Below the pieces are notes generated by a model that saw only the letters and a program-made list of their open reading frames with translations, ran no database searches and was not told where the DNA came from. From NCBI RefSeq assembly GCF_017254915.1, contig NZ_JAFKCT010000008.1, positions 124,001-188,000 of the forward strand: a DNA stretch of 64,000 bases, given 5' to 3'. Below are positions 56,754-64,000 of the stretch, piece by piece. Each line of letters starts with the position of its first letter. The stretch's first letter is position 1. The position numbers and the translations under genes are program-made. The stretch is from Algoriphagus oliviformis (GTDB lineage: Bacteria > Bacteroidota > Bacteroidia > Cytophagales > Cyclobacteriaceae).

Positions 56754-59087
56754 ATGAAAAAGTCTCCCATTTTAGTCCTGTGGGCATTTTTTGCAGTATT
56801 TTCTGTCCATGCCCAAAACTCCGTCCTTTGGTACCAGCAGCCCGCGGAAAAATGGGAAGACGCGCTGCCCATCGGAAACGGCAGACTCGGTGCGATGGTC
56901 TTCGGCATCCCCGGCCACGAGCGCATCCAGCTCAACGAGGACTCCATGTGGCCCGGTGGCCCAGACGACTGGGATCTGGCGGACGGCACCCCGGCCGATC
57001 TCGCCCAAATCCGTGAATACCTCATCGCCGGAGACCACAAGAAGTCCGATTCCCTGCTGGTTTTGAAGTTTTCACGCAAGGATGTCACCCGCTCCCACCA
57101 GACCATGGGCGACCTCTGGTTTGACTTTGACTGGGAAAACGTCACCGACTATAAGCGCAGCCTCGATCTCCACAGCGCCATCACGCTCACCGAGTTTAAG
57201 AGCGAGGGACACGCGGTGATGCAGGAGGTCTTTGCCTCCGCTCCGGATCAAGCCATCCTCATCAAGCTCAAAACCGACCATCCTGAGGGCTTTCGCGGCC
57301 TGATTCGCATGGATAGACCGATGGACCAGGAGCATCCGACGGCGGAATCCAAAGCCCTCAACGACAACCTACTGGAGATGAGGGGCATGGTCACCCAGCG
57401 TGGCGGACAGATCGACTCCAAGCCTTTCCCCATCCTGAATGGCGTGAAATTCCGCGTTCTTTTGCTCGCGCAAAACCAAGACGGCGAAATCAAGGCAATG
57501 CCTGAAGGGCTACTGGTCGGTGGTGCAAAGGAAATCCACCTCAAGCTCGTCGCCGAGACGAGCTACTATGAAAAGGACTTTGCCAAAAAGGCCGAAGCCA
57601 GACTCGACGAGATAGCCTTCAGCAGCTGGGGACAGCTGCGACAGGCGCATGAGCGGGAATACCAATCTTGGTTTGACCGAATGAGCCTAAAGCTGGGCCC
57701 GAATGGCACCGACCAAACCCCGACCGACCAGCGCATCGCCAATGCTAAGGCCGGGCAGCAGGATCTGCATCTGGAGAAGCTGCTCTTCGACTTTGGACGC
57801 TACCTGCTCATCTCCTCCTCCCGGCCGGGCACCAATCCCGCCAACCTACAGGGACTCTGGAATCAGCACATCTCGGCGCCTTGGAATGCCGACTACCACC
57901 TGAACATCAACTTGCAGATGAACTATTGGCCGGCTGAGGTAACCAACCTCAGCGAGCTGCATGGGCCGCTTTTCGACTTCACCGACGAGCTGATCGAAAA
58001 CGGGAAAAAGCCAGCCTCCCAAAACTTCAAGATGAAGGGAGCCATGCTTCCCCACACGACCGACCTTTGGAAAATCCCCTTCCTACAAGCCCGAACGGCT
58101 TATTGGGGCAGCTGGATCGGAGCTGGAGCCTGGCTGGGAAGACATTATTGGGAGCACTACCTTTTCACCCAAGACGAGGAATTCCTGGAGGAAAGAGCCC
58201 TTCCGGCCTTCACGCAGATCGCACAGTTCTATTCCGATTGGTTGATGATCGACCCTCGGGATGGCAGGCTGGTTTCAGCACCTTCCACTTCTCCCGAAAA
58301 CCAGTTCATCAATGAAAAAGGCGTAAAAGCCGCCTCCACCATGGGTGCGGCGATGGACCAGCAGCTGATTGCCGACATATTTGGCATCTACCTCCAAGCC
58401 AACGAACTGGTAGGAAAGCGCTCGACGCTGAGCGACAAGGTCCGCAGCCAGCTCGCCCAACTTCGGCCCGGCGTGCAACTGGGTTCGGATGGACGAATCC
58501 TGGAATGGGACCGCGAATACGAGGAACCGGAAAAAGGCCACCGCCATATGTCCCACCTCTACGCGTTTCATCCCGGTGCGGCGATCACCAAGGCAGGCAG
58601 CCCAGACCAATTTGATGCCGTGAGAAAGACCCTCGACTATCGACTCGCTAATGGCGGAGCAGGCACGGGCTGGTCTCGCGCTTGGCTGATCAATTTCTCC
58701 GCCCGACTGATGGATGGGGAGATGGCGCACGAGCACATCCAAAAGCTGCTTGCAACCGGCCTCTACACCAATCTTTTTGACGCCCATCCCCCCTTCCAGA
58801 TCGACGGAAACTTCGGCTACACCGCTGGCGTGGCAGAAATGCTGCTGCAGTCCCACGAAGAGGGCATCATCCGTGTGCTCCCCGCCCTGCCCAAGGCCTG
58901 GCGCTCCGGCGAAGTAAAGGGAATGAAGGCCAGAGGCGGTTTTACGCTGGATTTCTCCTGGGAAAACGGAGAGGTGAAAACCGTGAAAGTCCACTCCGAC
59001 AAAGGCAAAAAAGTCGTGCTTTTCGCGGATGGCTCCGAGATCGACCTGCTTCTGAAAGCCGGCGAAAGCATAGAAATGGAGTTTTGA
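56754..59087 (+). CDS. GH95 alpha-L-fucosidase
   Basis: 777 residues with signal peptide MKKSPILVLWAFFAVFSVHA. Inverting alpha-1,2-L-fucosidase/galactosidase family. N-terminal beta-sandwich domain (about 25-270, WEDALPIGNGRLGAMVFG), helical (alpha/alpha)6 catalytic domain (about 310-680) with NLQGLWNQHISAPWNADYHLNINLQMNYW (parts: LWNQHISAPWNADY, LNINLQMNYWPAE, the Asn pair that binds water and the general base region), SAPSTSPENQF, GHRHMSHLYAFHPG and the C-terminal DGNFGYTAGVAEMLLQSH with the conserved Asp. Probably periplasmic; removes fucose from glycans. No adjacent sugar transporter. Confidence 0.95.
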   Translation: MKKSPILVLWAFFAVFSVHAQNSVLWYQQPAEKWEDALPIGNGRLGAMVFGIPGHERIQLNEDSMWPGGPDDWDLADGTPADLAQIREYLIAGDHKKSDSLLVLKFSRKDVTRSHQTMGDLWFDFDWENVTDYKRSLDLHSAITLTEFKSEGHAVMQEVFASAPDQAILIKLKTDHPEGFRGLIRMDRPMDQEHPTAESKALNDNLLEMRGMVTQRGGQIDSKPFPILNGVKFRVLLLAQNQDGEIKAMPEGLLVGGAKEIHLKLVAETSYYEKDFAKKAEARLDEIAFSSWGQLRQAHEREYQSWFDRMSLKLGPNGTDQTPTDQRIANAKAGQQDLHLEKLLFDFGRYLLISSSRPGTNPANLQGLWNQHISAPWNADYHLNINLQMNYWPAEVTNLSELHGPLFDFTDELIENGKKPASQNFKMKGAMLPHTTDLWKIPFLQARTAYWGSWIGAGAWLGRHYWEHYLFTQDEEFLEERALPAFTQIAQFYSDWLMIDPRDGRLVSAPSTSPENQFINEKGVKAASTMGAAMDQQLIADIFGIYLQANELVGKRSTLSDKVRSQLAQLRPGVQLGSDGRILEWDREYEEPEKGHRHMSHLYAFHPGAAITKAGSPDQFDAVRKTLDYRLANGGAGTGWSRAWLINFSARLMDGEMAHEHIQKLLATGLYTNLFDAHPPFQIDGNFGYTAGVAEMLLQSHEEGIIRVLPALPKAWRSGEVKGMKARGGFTLDFSWENGEVKTVKVHSDKGKKVVLFADGSEIDLLLKAGESIEMEF

Positions 59088-59514
59088 ATCGCTAGTTTTC
59101 ACCACAGAGAGCACAGAGGAAAAGGAGTGTCAAGGCATAGCTTTTTAGCAATGTCCTCACATCCCTTCCCCGTACTTTTCTATAGATCACCAAGGAAGGC
59201 TTAGCTTTCAAATCCTTCGCGCCTTTCAGTCTTTGTGGCCATTGATTCTCTGCGAAAACTCCGCGACCTCCGCGCCTCCGAGGTGAAAACAAGCGAAGCG
59301 TCTGAAATCGCCACAGATGCACGGATATCACTCAATATTGAAAACGACAGATCTTAGCGCCTTCCTATCTTCGTGGCCATTGATCCTCCGCGACTCCGCG
59401 GTGAAAACAAGCGAAGCGCTTCACGAAACCCAAAGTCCTTCCTCCTGCTAAAACCCTGACAAAAGTCAGCCGAGCGACACGTTTTGGGCAGTAAATCACC
59501 CATGCAGACCGAGG
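59088..59514 (+). other. Repeat-rich spacer before the 597-residue gene
   Basis: About 430 bases with no gene, made of low-information repeats (next entry). A minus-strand reading frame across 59092-59331 is only a by-product of the repeat. Confidence 0.55.
59095..59420 (-). repeat. CACAGAG/CGGAGG-type intergenic repeat block
   Basis: CACCACAGAGAGCACAGAGG at 59101, then two copies of a segment GTGGCCATTGATTCTC(x)GCG...ACTCCGCG...AGGTGAAAACAAGCGAAGCG at 59235-59300 and 59373-59418. Widely seen as a repetitive intergenic element in bacterial genomes. It is also the source of spurious protein predictions. Confidence 0.65.
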
Positions 59515-59522
59515 TATTTTTG
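59515..59522 (+). promoter_or_regulatory. Candidate -7 box of the 597-residue gene
   Basis: TATTTTTG, an exact TAnnTTTG, 29 bases before the ATG at 59552. A TTTG lies at 59483 but the spacing (28) is too long, so the -33 is uncertain. Confidence 0.4.
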
Positions 59523-59551
59523 GGCCTTCGCTTAGATTAACCCCCGCATCC

Positions 59552-61345
59552 ATGCTCTCATCCCCATCGCTTCACACCTTCCATATCCCAGTCATGGGCC
59601 TCGGCTACACGGTCGACACCCCGCTCAAAGTCGCCCGCTTTGGCATCTCCAGCGTCGTGTCCATCATGGATGATTTTCTCCTGGAGGACATGCGCAAAAT
59701 CCACTCCGAAAAGCTTGGCTTGCCCTTTTCCCCCATTCCTGAGACTGCCGAAGACCATCGAGCCAAGCGTATCCAGGCCTACCTCGATCTCCTTCACGAC
59801 CTGATCCAAAACCAGATGGAAGCGCTCAAAAACGAGGATTGGGAGTCTGGTCAGTCTATCGCCCAGCTCATCGTCCTGCTGCCCGAGGACAGTGAGGTCG
59901 CAGTGCTTTTTGCCGACTACCTCAAGTCCGAGGGATTGGCAAAAGACGAACTAAAGAACCGGATTTTCTCCCTGCTGAAGCCCGGTGCCGTGGATGTGAA
60001 TATCATGACCAAGGTGGACAAACTCAACTACGACCGGGAAGGCCAGGTGCTTCCCCGAGAGTTTTCTGATGCGCTTTCGGCATTGCGGGGCTTCGCGAAA
60101 AGCAAGCTGAATGCAGCCGTGGTCTTCTCAGCAGGCATGAATCCAGCACTCTACAGCTATGCGGAGCAGTTTGCGGACTTTTTCCCGGATGAAAACGGAA
60201 CACTCAAAAAGCGCATCATCCTCAAGGTCAGCGATTACCGATCGGCCTTGATCCAGGGAAAGTTTCTCGCCAAAAAAGGACTCTGGGTATCCGAATTCCG
60301 CATCGAATCCGGGCTCAATTGCGGCGGTCATGCCTTCGCGTCTGACGGCTTTCTCGCCGGGCCCATCCTCGAAGACTTCAAATCCAACCGAAAGGAACTC
60401 ATCGAAACCATCCGCCAGTCCTGTAATCAGGCTTTGGGGGAAAAGGGATTGCAACTTTTACCCGAAAAGGAATCCATCAAGATCACCTACCAGGGCGGGA
60501 TCGGCACCGCCGGGGAGGACAGTTTTCTCCGAAACCATTACCAGCTTGACGGCACAGGTTGGGGTAGTCCCTTTCTGCTCGTTCCAGAGGCCACGGCCGT
60601 GGACGAAGAGACCATCCAACGCATCATTGCCGCCAAGCAGTCCGACTTTTTCCTCAGCCAGGCCTCGCCCCTCGGCGTGCCGTTCAACAACCTGCGCACC
60701 AGCAGCGGGGAAGTGCAGCGCAAAGAGCGCATCGAAAAAGGCCGTCCGGGCAGCCCTTGCTACAAGAAGTTTCTCGGTTTCAGCACGGAGTTTACCGAAA
60801 AGCCCATCTGCACGGCTTCCCGTCAGTACCAAAACCTCAAAGCCAAGCTTTTCAAAGAAGGGAAAGTCAATCAGGAAGACTTGAATGAGGCTTTGGAAAA
60901 AGACTGCCTCTGCGAAGGGCTGAGCGCTCCGGCGATCTTGGCTCAGGGCGAAAACCCAAGAAGAAATCTCAATGCCGTGACCATCTGTCCGGGGCCGAAT
61001 TTGGCCTACTTTAAAGGGACTTTCAGCCTCAAGGAAATGGTCGATCACATCTATGGGAAAATCACGCTGAAACTGGAGTCTGATCGCCCGCACGTCTTTG
61101 TCAAAGAAGCCCAACTTTACGTTGATTACCTGAAAAAGGAATTCCAAAAACTCTTGCCTGAAGCCTCCGCCAAGCAGGAAGCCTACCTGGAGAAATTCCG
61201 CAAAAACCTGAATCTGGGCCTAAGCTATTATCAGGATTTGGTCAATTCAATACAACTGGATTCGGAGGAAATCATCGAAAAGATGAAGCTTCAGCTGGAT
61301 GGGTTGAAGGCCGAAATCGAAGCGTTAAAGCCTGTGTTGGCATAA
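59552..61345 (+). CDS. Unrecognised 597-residue protein, possible FMN-type TIM-barrel fold
   Basis: Start FHIPVMGLGYTVDTPLKVARFGISSVVSIMDD resembles the opening of nitronate-monooxygenase-like TIM barrels. NCGGHAFASDGFLAG and GGIGTAGEDSF, with GSPFLLVPEA, look like flavin phosphate-binding segments. There are conserved-looking cysteine groups: GSPCYKKFLG, PICTASRQYQ, DCLCEGLS and TICPGPNL, spread over about 150 residues (about 415-490), suggesting an iron-sulfur or zinc site. The C-terminus (about 510-597) is a coiled-coil/helical tail. Not a known family that I can name. No signal peptide, so cytoplasmic. Monocistronic, with a terminator downstream. Confidence 0.6.
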   Translation: MLSSPSLHTFHIPVMGLGYTVDTPLKVARFGISSVVSIMDDFLLEDMRKIHSEKLGLPFSPIPETAEDHRAKRIQAYLDLLHDLIQNQMEALKNEDWESGQSIAQLIVLLPEDSEVAVLFADYLKSEGLAKDELKNRIFSLLKPGAVDVNIMTKVDKLNYDREGQVLPREFSDALSALRGFAKSKLNAAVVFSAGMNPALYSYAEQFADFFPDENGTLKKRIILKVSDYRSALIQGKFLAKKGLWVSEFRIESGLNCGGHAFASDGFLAGPILEDFKSNRKELIETIRQSCNQALGEKGLQLLPEKESIKITYQGGIGTAGEDSFLRNHYQLDGTGWGSPFLLVPEATAVDEETIQRIIAAKQSDFFLSQASPLGVPFNNLRTSSGEVQRKERIEKGRPGSPCYKKFLGFSTEFTEKPICTASRQYQNLKAKLFKEGKVNQEDLNEALEKDCLCEGLSAPAILAQGENPRRNLNAVTICPGPNLAYFKGTFSLKEMVDHIYGKITLKLESDRPHVFVKEAQLYVDYLKKEFQKLLPEASAKQEAYLEKFRKNLNLGLSYYQDLVNSIQLDSEEIIEKMKLQLDGLKAEIEALKPVLA

Positions 61346-61381
61346 AAAACTGTCCTGCTTCTCTAGAAGCAGGACAGTTTA
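61346..61381. terminator. Terminator between the 597-residue gene and the zinc-ribbon gene
   Basis: Stem AACTGTCCTGCTTCT / AGAAGCAGGACAGTT around CT (61348-61379). T-run on the minus strand (AAAAAA at 61344-61349), so it mainly ends the minus-strand gene; the plus side has only a short T stretch. Confidence 0.88.
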
Positions 61382-61416
61382 CCTTAGCCCTTTAATATTC
61401 TGTCAAAAAGAAAAAA

Positions 61417-61746
61417 CTACTTTTTATGCGCCTGAGCCCTGTAACGCTCTACAAAGTCTCTTGCATCCCCCATATTGTCAGGATACGGCACAAATTCTCT
61501 TTTTGAATCCATACTACCTTTTGTTTCTCTAATTTCGCATATATGCTGATAATGAAACCCTTCGCAAATTAAAAACCGAATCACCTCCCATTTTTTGTCG
61601 TCAGTTTTCTTTGGCGGTCTGAACCGATGAGGCAAAAGCAACATTGACTTTCCACATTCTGGGCATGGATAGGTAAGCTCAGAACCACTGTCAAATGGCC
61701 TGTTAAGTGTCTTCTTACATTCTAGACAGACTTTCTTGTGTCCCAT
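61417..61746 (-). CDS. Zinc-ribbon protein of unknown function
   Basis: 109 residues. Two CxxC pairs, CLECKKTLNRP and PCPECGKSM, form a zinc ribbon in the first 35 residues. Then LPHRFRPPKKTDDKKWEVIRFLICEGFHYQHI, with a probable helix, and a charged C-terminus. Small cytoplasmic DNA- or RNA-binding-like protein; the family is not recognised. More AT-rich than its neighbours, perhaps an acquired gene. Monocistronic. Confidence 0.72.
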   Translation of the reverse strand: MGHKKVCLECKKTLNRPFDSGSELTYPCPECGKSMLLLPHRFRPPKKTDDKKWEVIRFLICEGFHYQHICEIRETKGSMDSKREFVPYPDNMGDARDFVERYRAQAHKK

Positions 61747-61883
61747 TTTAATTTTAACAGTAAGCCCAATAGTTTACTCGACTTTTCTAGTTTTTCTGCT
61801 CTTAGAGAAGGAGCACAACACTTTTTTATGTCATCTCTACGTTCTCGGCTCTTGATTCTAGCGTCTAAAGACTAGCTACTCAT

Positions 61884-62789
61884 TCAATGCCTTCCTCCTC
61901 CGAGGATATGAAACACATGCAAGACCGCAGGGAAGATGGCATCCATGGACTCGCCAGCTCCAGCTGCAGAGCCTGGAAGCGCCAGCACGAGCATTTTGCC
62001 AATTGTCCCAGCCACGGATCTGGACAGCATCGCAGTCGGCACACGCTGCTGACCATAGCTTCGGATGGCCTCTTCGATCCCCGGGATTCTCCGGTTTAGG
62101 ATGGGCTCCAAGGCCTCGGGGGTGATGTCCGTGGGGGAAAGTCCAGTGCCTCCCGTAAAGATCAACAAGTCCGCCTCCTGTGCCATGGCATCGTGGGCCG
62201 CATTTTGGATCCGGTCGCTGTCGTCGGGAATCACCACATAGCTGTTTACCTGGACCCCCAGGCCTTCCAGCTTTGCGATGATGACTTTGCCTGACTTGTC
62301 TTCTCCTTGCCCTTTAGAGATCGAGTCGGAGCAGACGACCACCGCGGCTCTGAGCTTGCTGAAATCCGACTTTTGGTCAGACTTTCCGCCCCGCTTCTCC
62401 AGCAGCTTGATATGCTGTATGCTGATGCCCTTATCAATCGGCTTGAGCATGTCATACATGGTCAGCGCCACCACCGAGGCCGCATGCATGGCTTCTACTT
62501 CCACCCCGGTCTTGTAGATGGTATGGATCTCCACCAGCACCCGGATCTCCATCTCGCCGATCTCATAGCTCACCGAGGTAAACTCGATAGGCAATGGATG
62601 GCAATCGGGAATCATGTCGGCGGTGCGCTTGGCGGCGAAAAGTCCTGCCGTCTTCGCCATTTCGAGCACGTCGCCTTTGGGAACGCTTCGGTCTTTTACT
62701 GCCTGAATCGTTTCCGGTTTGCTGACGCAAACGATAGCCTGGGCAATTGCCTTTCTCAGCGTGGGTGATTTATGGGTAATGTTGATCAT
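61884..62789 (-). CDS. MoaC-MoaB fusion, molybdenum-cofactor synthesis
   Basis: 301 residues joining two enzymes. N-terminal MoaC (about 1-155): AGLFAAKRTADMIPDCHPLPI, EVEAMHAASVVALTMYDMLKPIDKGI, LEKRGGKSD: together with MoaA it forms cyclic pyranopterin. C-terminal MoaB/Mog domain (about 160-301): AAVVVCSDSISKGQGEDKSG, IFTGGTGLSPTDITPEAL, GSAAGAGESMDAIFPAVLHVFHILGGG: binds molybdopterin and adenylates it. Both active regions are intact. The order with moaE upstream fits a cofactor operon on the minus strand. Fusions of these two are known in several groups. Confidence 0.92.
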   Translation of the reverse strand: MINITHKSPTLRKAIAQAIVCVSKPETIQAVKDRSVPKGDVLEMAKTAGLFAAKRTADMIPDCHPLPIEFTSVSYEIGEMEIRVLVEIHTIYKTGVEVEAMHAASVVALTMYDMLKPIDKGISIQHIKLLEKRGGKSDQKSDFSKLRAAVVVCSDSISKGQGEDKSGKVIIAKLEGLGVQVNSYVVIPDDSDRIQNAAHDAMAQEADLLIFTGGTGLSPTDITPEALEPILNRRIPGIEEAIRSYGQQRVPTAMLSRSVAGTIGKMLVLALPGSAAGAGESMDAIFPAVLHVFHILGGGRH

Positions 62790-62844
62790 TCTTTAGTTTT
62801 TTGGTCGATGGCCCATAGACCATAGTCATTAATTCTATTGGAAC

Positions 62845-62865
62845 GTGACATCGGACACCGGACAT
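62845..62865. repeat. Self-similar tract (d)
   Basis: TGACATCGGACACCGGACAT, words like those near hutI, between the moaC-moaB and moaE genes. Confidence 0.45.
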
Positions 62866-62871
62866 CCAACC

Positions 62872-63318
62872 TCACACATTCACCTTCCACACATGCCCTT
62901 CCGTATCCAAAATCTCCTTTCCCCAGACCGGCAGTTCGGCCTTGATCCGCTCCACCAGCTCGTCGCAGGCGTCCATGGCGGCTTTCCGGTGCTTGGAAGA
63001 GGTGAAGACGAAGAGGCAAAGCTCGCCCACTTTCACCTCACCGAGGCTGTGGTAGATGTGCATGCAGGTCAGGGGATACTTGGCAAAGATGGCCTCGCGG
63101 ATCTCAAAGGCCTTTTCCAGCGCCATCTCTTCGTAGGCCGTGTAGTCTATCGCCACGACCTTGCCCTCCGGCTTCTCATCCGCCCGTACCTGTCCCAGAA
63201 AGATGGAATGCCCTCCGATATCCGTTTTGCCGGAATGGTTGGCGATGGACTTGGCGATGGCGTCCGGGGAGATAGCTCCCTGCACGAATATGTTTTTGGG
63301 TGTTCTGACTTTATCCAT
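62872..63318 (-). CDS. moaE: Molybdopterin synthase catalytic subunit
   Basis: 148 residues. MoaE converts precursor Z to molybdopterin with sulfur from MoaD. Motifs GHSIFLGQVRADEK, AIDYTAYEEMALEKAF, HIYHSLGEVKVGELCLFVFTSSKHRKAAMDACDELVERIK (read in parts: HSLGEVKVGE, SSKHRKAAMDACDELV, the active-site Lys in IKAELPVWGKEIL). No moaD gene is in view. It overlaps the upstream ThiF/MoeB gene by eight bases, so they are co-translated. Confidence 0.95.
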   Translation of the reverse strand: MDKVRTPKNIFVQGAISPDAIAKSIANHSGKTDIGGHSIFLGQVRADEKPEGKVVAIDYTAYEEMALEKAFEIREAIFAKYPLTCMHIYHSLGEVKVGELCLFVFTSSKHRKAAMDACDELVERIKAELPVWGKEILDTEGHVWKVNV

Positions 63319-64000
63319 GGTTGCTTGTCTGTTTGGGAAAGGCCTTGATGCCTCCCCGGATGGAATAGATTTTTTTGTCGGGAAAAATCCCCTTCAGCTG
63401 CAGTGCGGCAGTTTGGCTGCGCATTCCGCTTTGGCAGAAAAGGTAGATTTCCCCGCTGTCCTCCAACTTTTTGGCCGCAGTGGAAAGCTGGGAAAGCGGA
63501 ATTTCCAAGAGGCCTGCGCGCTCTAGTCTCGGCAGTTCGTCCCTGTCCCGTACATCGACCAAGGTAACGCTTGGCCTTGGATTTTCGAGGACAAACTGCC
63601 AATCCACCTGCTCCACGCCTTCGCAGGCCAGCTCGTAGTTGGTCTGGGAAAAAGCCCTTTTGGAGCTTGGGACAGCAGCTTTTGAAGTGGGATTGGGAAA
63701 AATCTCGACTTCGTAAGTTTGGGCAGAGAGGGAGTTGAAAAACAGCATTTTGTTCTTCAGCGGCTTTCCAAAACCGGTCAACACTTTGATCGCCTCCAAA
63801 GCCATTAGGTTACCGATAATCCCCGGCAAAACGCCCAACACGCCGGTTTCGGCACAGTTGGGGATCTCCGAGGCGGCTGGCATCTGGGGATATACGTCGC
63901 GGTAGTTGCAGGCATTTTCTTCCAGATTGAAAACCGAAACCTGTCCCTCATTCAGGTAAACCGCCCCGAAAACCAGGGGCTTGCCCAGCAGCACGCAGGC
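63311..64000 (-). CDS. ThiF/MoeB-family adenylyltransferase with rhodanese domain, partial (5' end outside window)
   Basis: 230 codons seen of a longer protein; the start is beyond the right edge. The visible part holds the end of the ThiF/MoeB adenylating domain (PLVFGAVYLNEGQVSVFNLEE, CAETGVLGVLPGIIGNLMALEAIKVLTG) and a C-terminal rhodanese domain (about 115-230) with PSVTLVDVRDRDELPRLE and CQSGMRSQTAA, where the Cys in the LFCQSG loop is the sulfur-carrying residue. The zinc-ribbon CxxC pairs of some MoeB are not seen here. Adenylates MoaD and supplies sulfur to it. Confidence 0.9.
   Translation of the reverse strand, partial: ACVLLGKPLVFGAVYLNEGQVSVFNLEENACNYRDVYPQMPAASEIPNCAETGVLGVLPGIIGNLMALEAIKVLTGFGKPLKNKMLFFNSLSAQTYEVEIFPNPTSKAAVPSSKRAFSQTNYELACEGVEQVDWQFVLENPRPSVTLVDVRDRDELPRLERAGLLEIPLSQLSTAAKKLEDSGEIYLFCQSGMRSQTAALQLKGIFPDKKIYSIRGGIKAFPKQTSNHG

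Noticed and set aside
59092..59331. 79-residue minus-strand frame (PRRRGGRGVFAENQWPQRL)
   Set aside because: Translation of an intergenic repeat that is often mis-annotated as a protein; no independent support.
1..64000. CRISPR array or IS element
   Set aside because: No array of regular direct repeats with unique spacers, and no transposase motif (DDE, HUH/Y1) was found in any frame.

Overview
The window reads as chromosomal DNA of a Bacteroidota bacterium, most likely a Cytophagales member close to the Cyclobacteriaceae (lineage is inference; no search was run). The signs are a SusC/SusD pair, TonB-dependent and OmpA/TPR envelope proteins, many FG-GAP proteins, the rpsF-rpsR-rplI order without ssb, menaquinone genes, almost no Shine-Dalgarno sequences, and several promoters of the Bacteroidota type (TTTG, about 20 bases, TAnnTTTG). 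Coding DNA is GC-rich and spacers are AT-rich. There is no insertion sequence, prophage, CRISPR array or rRNA; the only tRNA is tRNA-Gln(TTG).

Layout. 1-5.4 kb: ung (cut by the edge), apaG, two convergent methyltransferases, a membrane coiled-coil protein, the ribosomal operon rpsF-rpsR-rplI and tRNA-Gln. 5.4-13.6 kb: an EcsC-family protein, a large secreted M14 metallopeptidase, prs-rplY-pth, a SAM-I (S-box) riboswitch in front of a MetZ-type sulfhydrylase, and a CBS-domain protein. 13.7-26.5 kb, mostly minus strand: an FG-GAP lipoprotein with a haem c motif, cutC, a Tat-exported asparaginase-family enzyme, a creatininase-family protein, then a SusC-SusD-FG-GAP/UnbV uptake locus with a long, structured leader. 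27-32.6 kb: a TPR/OmpA-like protein, a PspC-like protein, a glycosyltransferase, YbaB, hisS and an unannotated 47-residue very basic protein with its own promoter and terminator.

32.7-41.5 kb is a complete histidine-degradation cluster: a LysR regulator divergent from hutH-hutI-hutU, then hutG. Together these convert histidine to glutamate and formamide. A toxin-antitoxin pair and a Uma2-family nuclease sit between hutU and hutG. 41.6-44.7 kb: menB divergent from menE (menaquinone), a DUF2141 protein and a 2OG-Fe(II) oxygenase. 44.7-47.6 kb: an unknown 253-residue protein, a membrane-anchored TIR protein and a self-cleaving-type S24 repressor, the best candidate here for an undescribed (possibly defence) module. 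47.9-61.8 kb: an outer-membrane beta-barrel receptor, DinB and a WYL regulator, an unknown lipoprotein, tex, a TlpA-like thioredoxin, a GH95 alpha-L-fucosidase, an unrecognised 597-residue protein and a zinc-ribbon protein. 61.9-64 kb: a molybdenum-cofactor operon (moeB/thiF-rhodanese, moaE, moaC-moaB fusion), cut by the right edge.

Spacers carry several families of short dispersed repeats and REP-like palindromes. Five convergent gene pairs overlap by exactly four bases through shared stop codons. All functions are assigned by reading motifs and by recalled family knowledge; no database or structure search was run.
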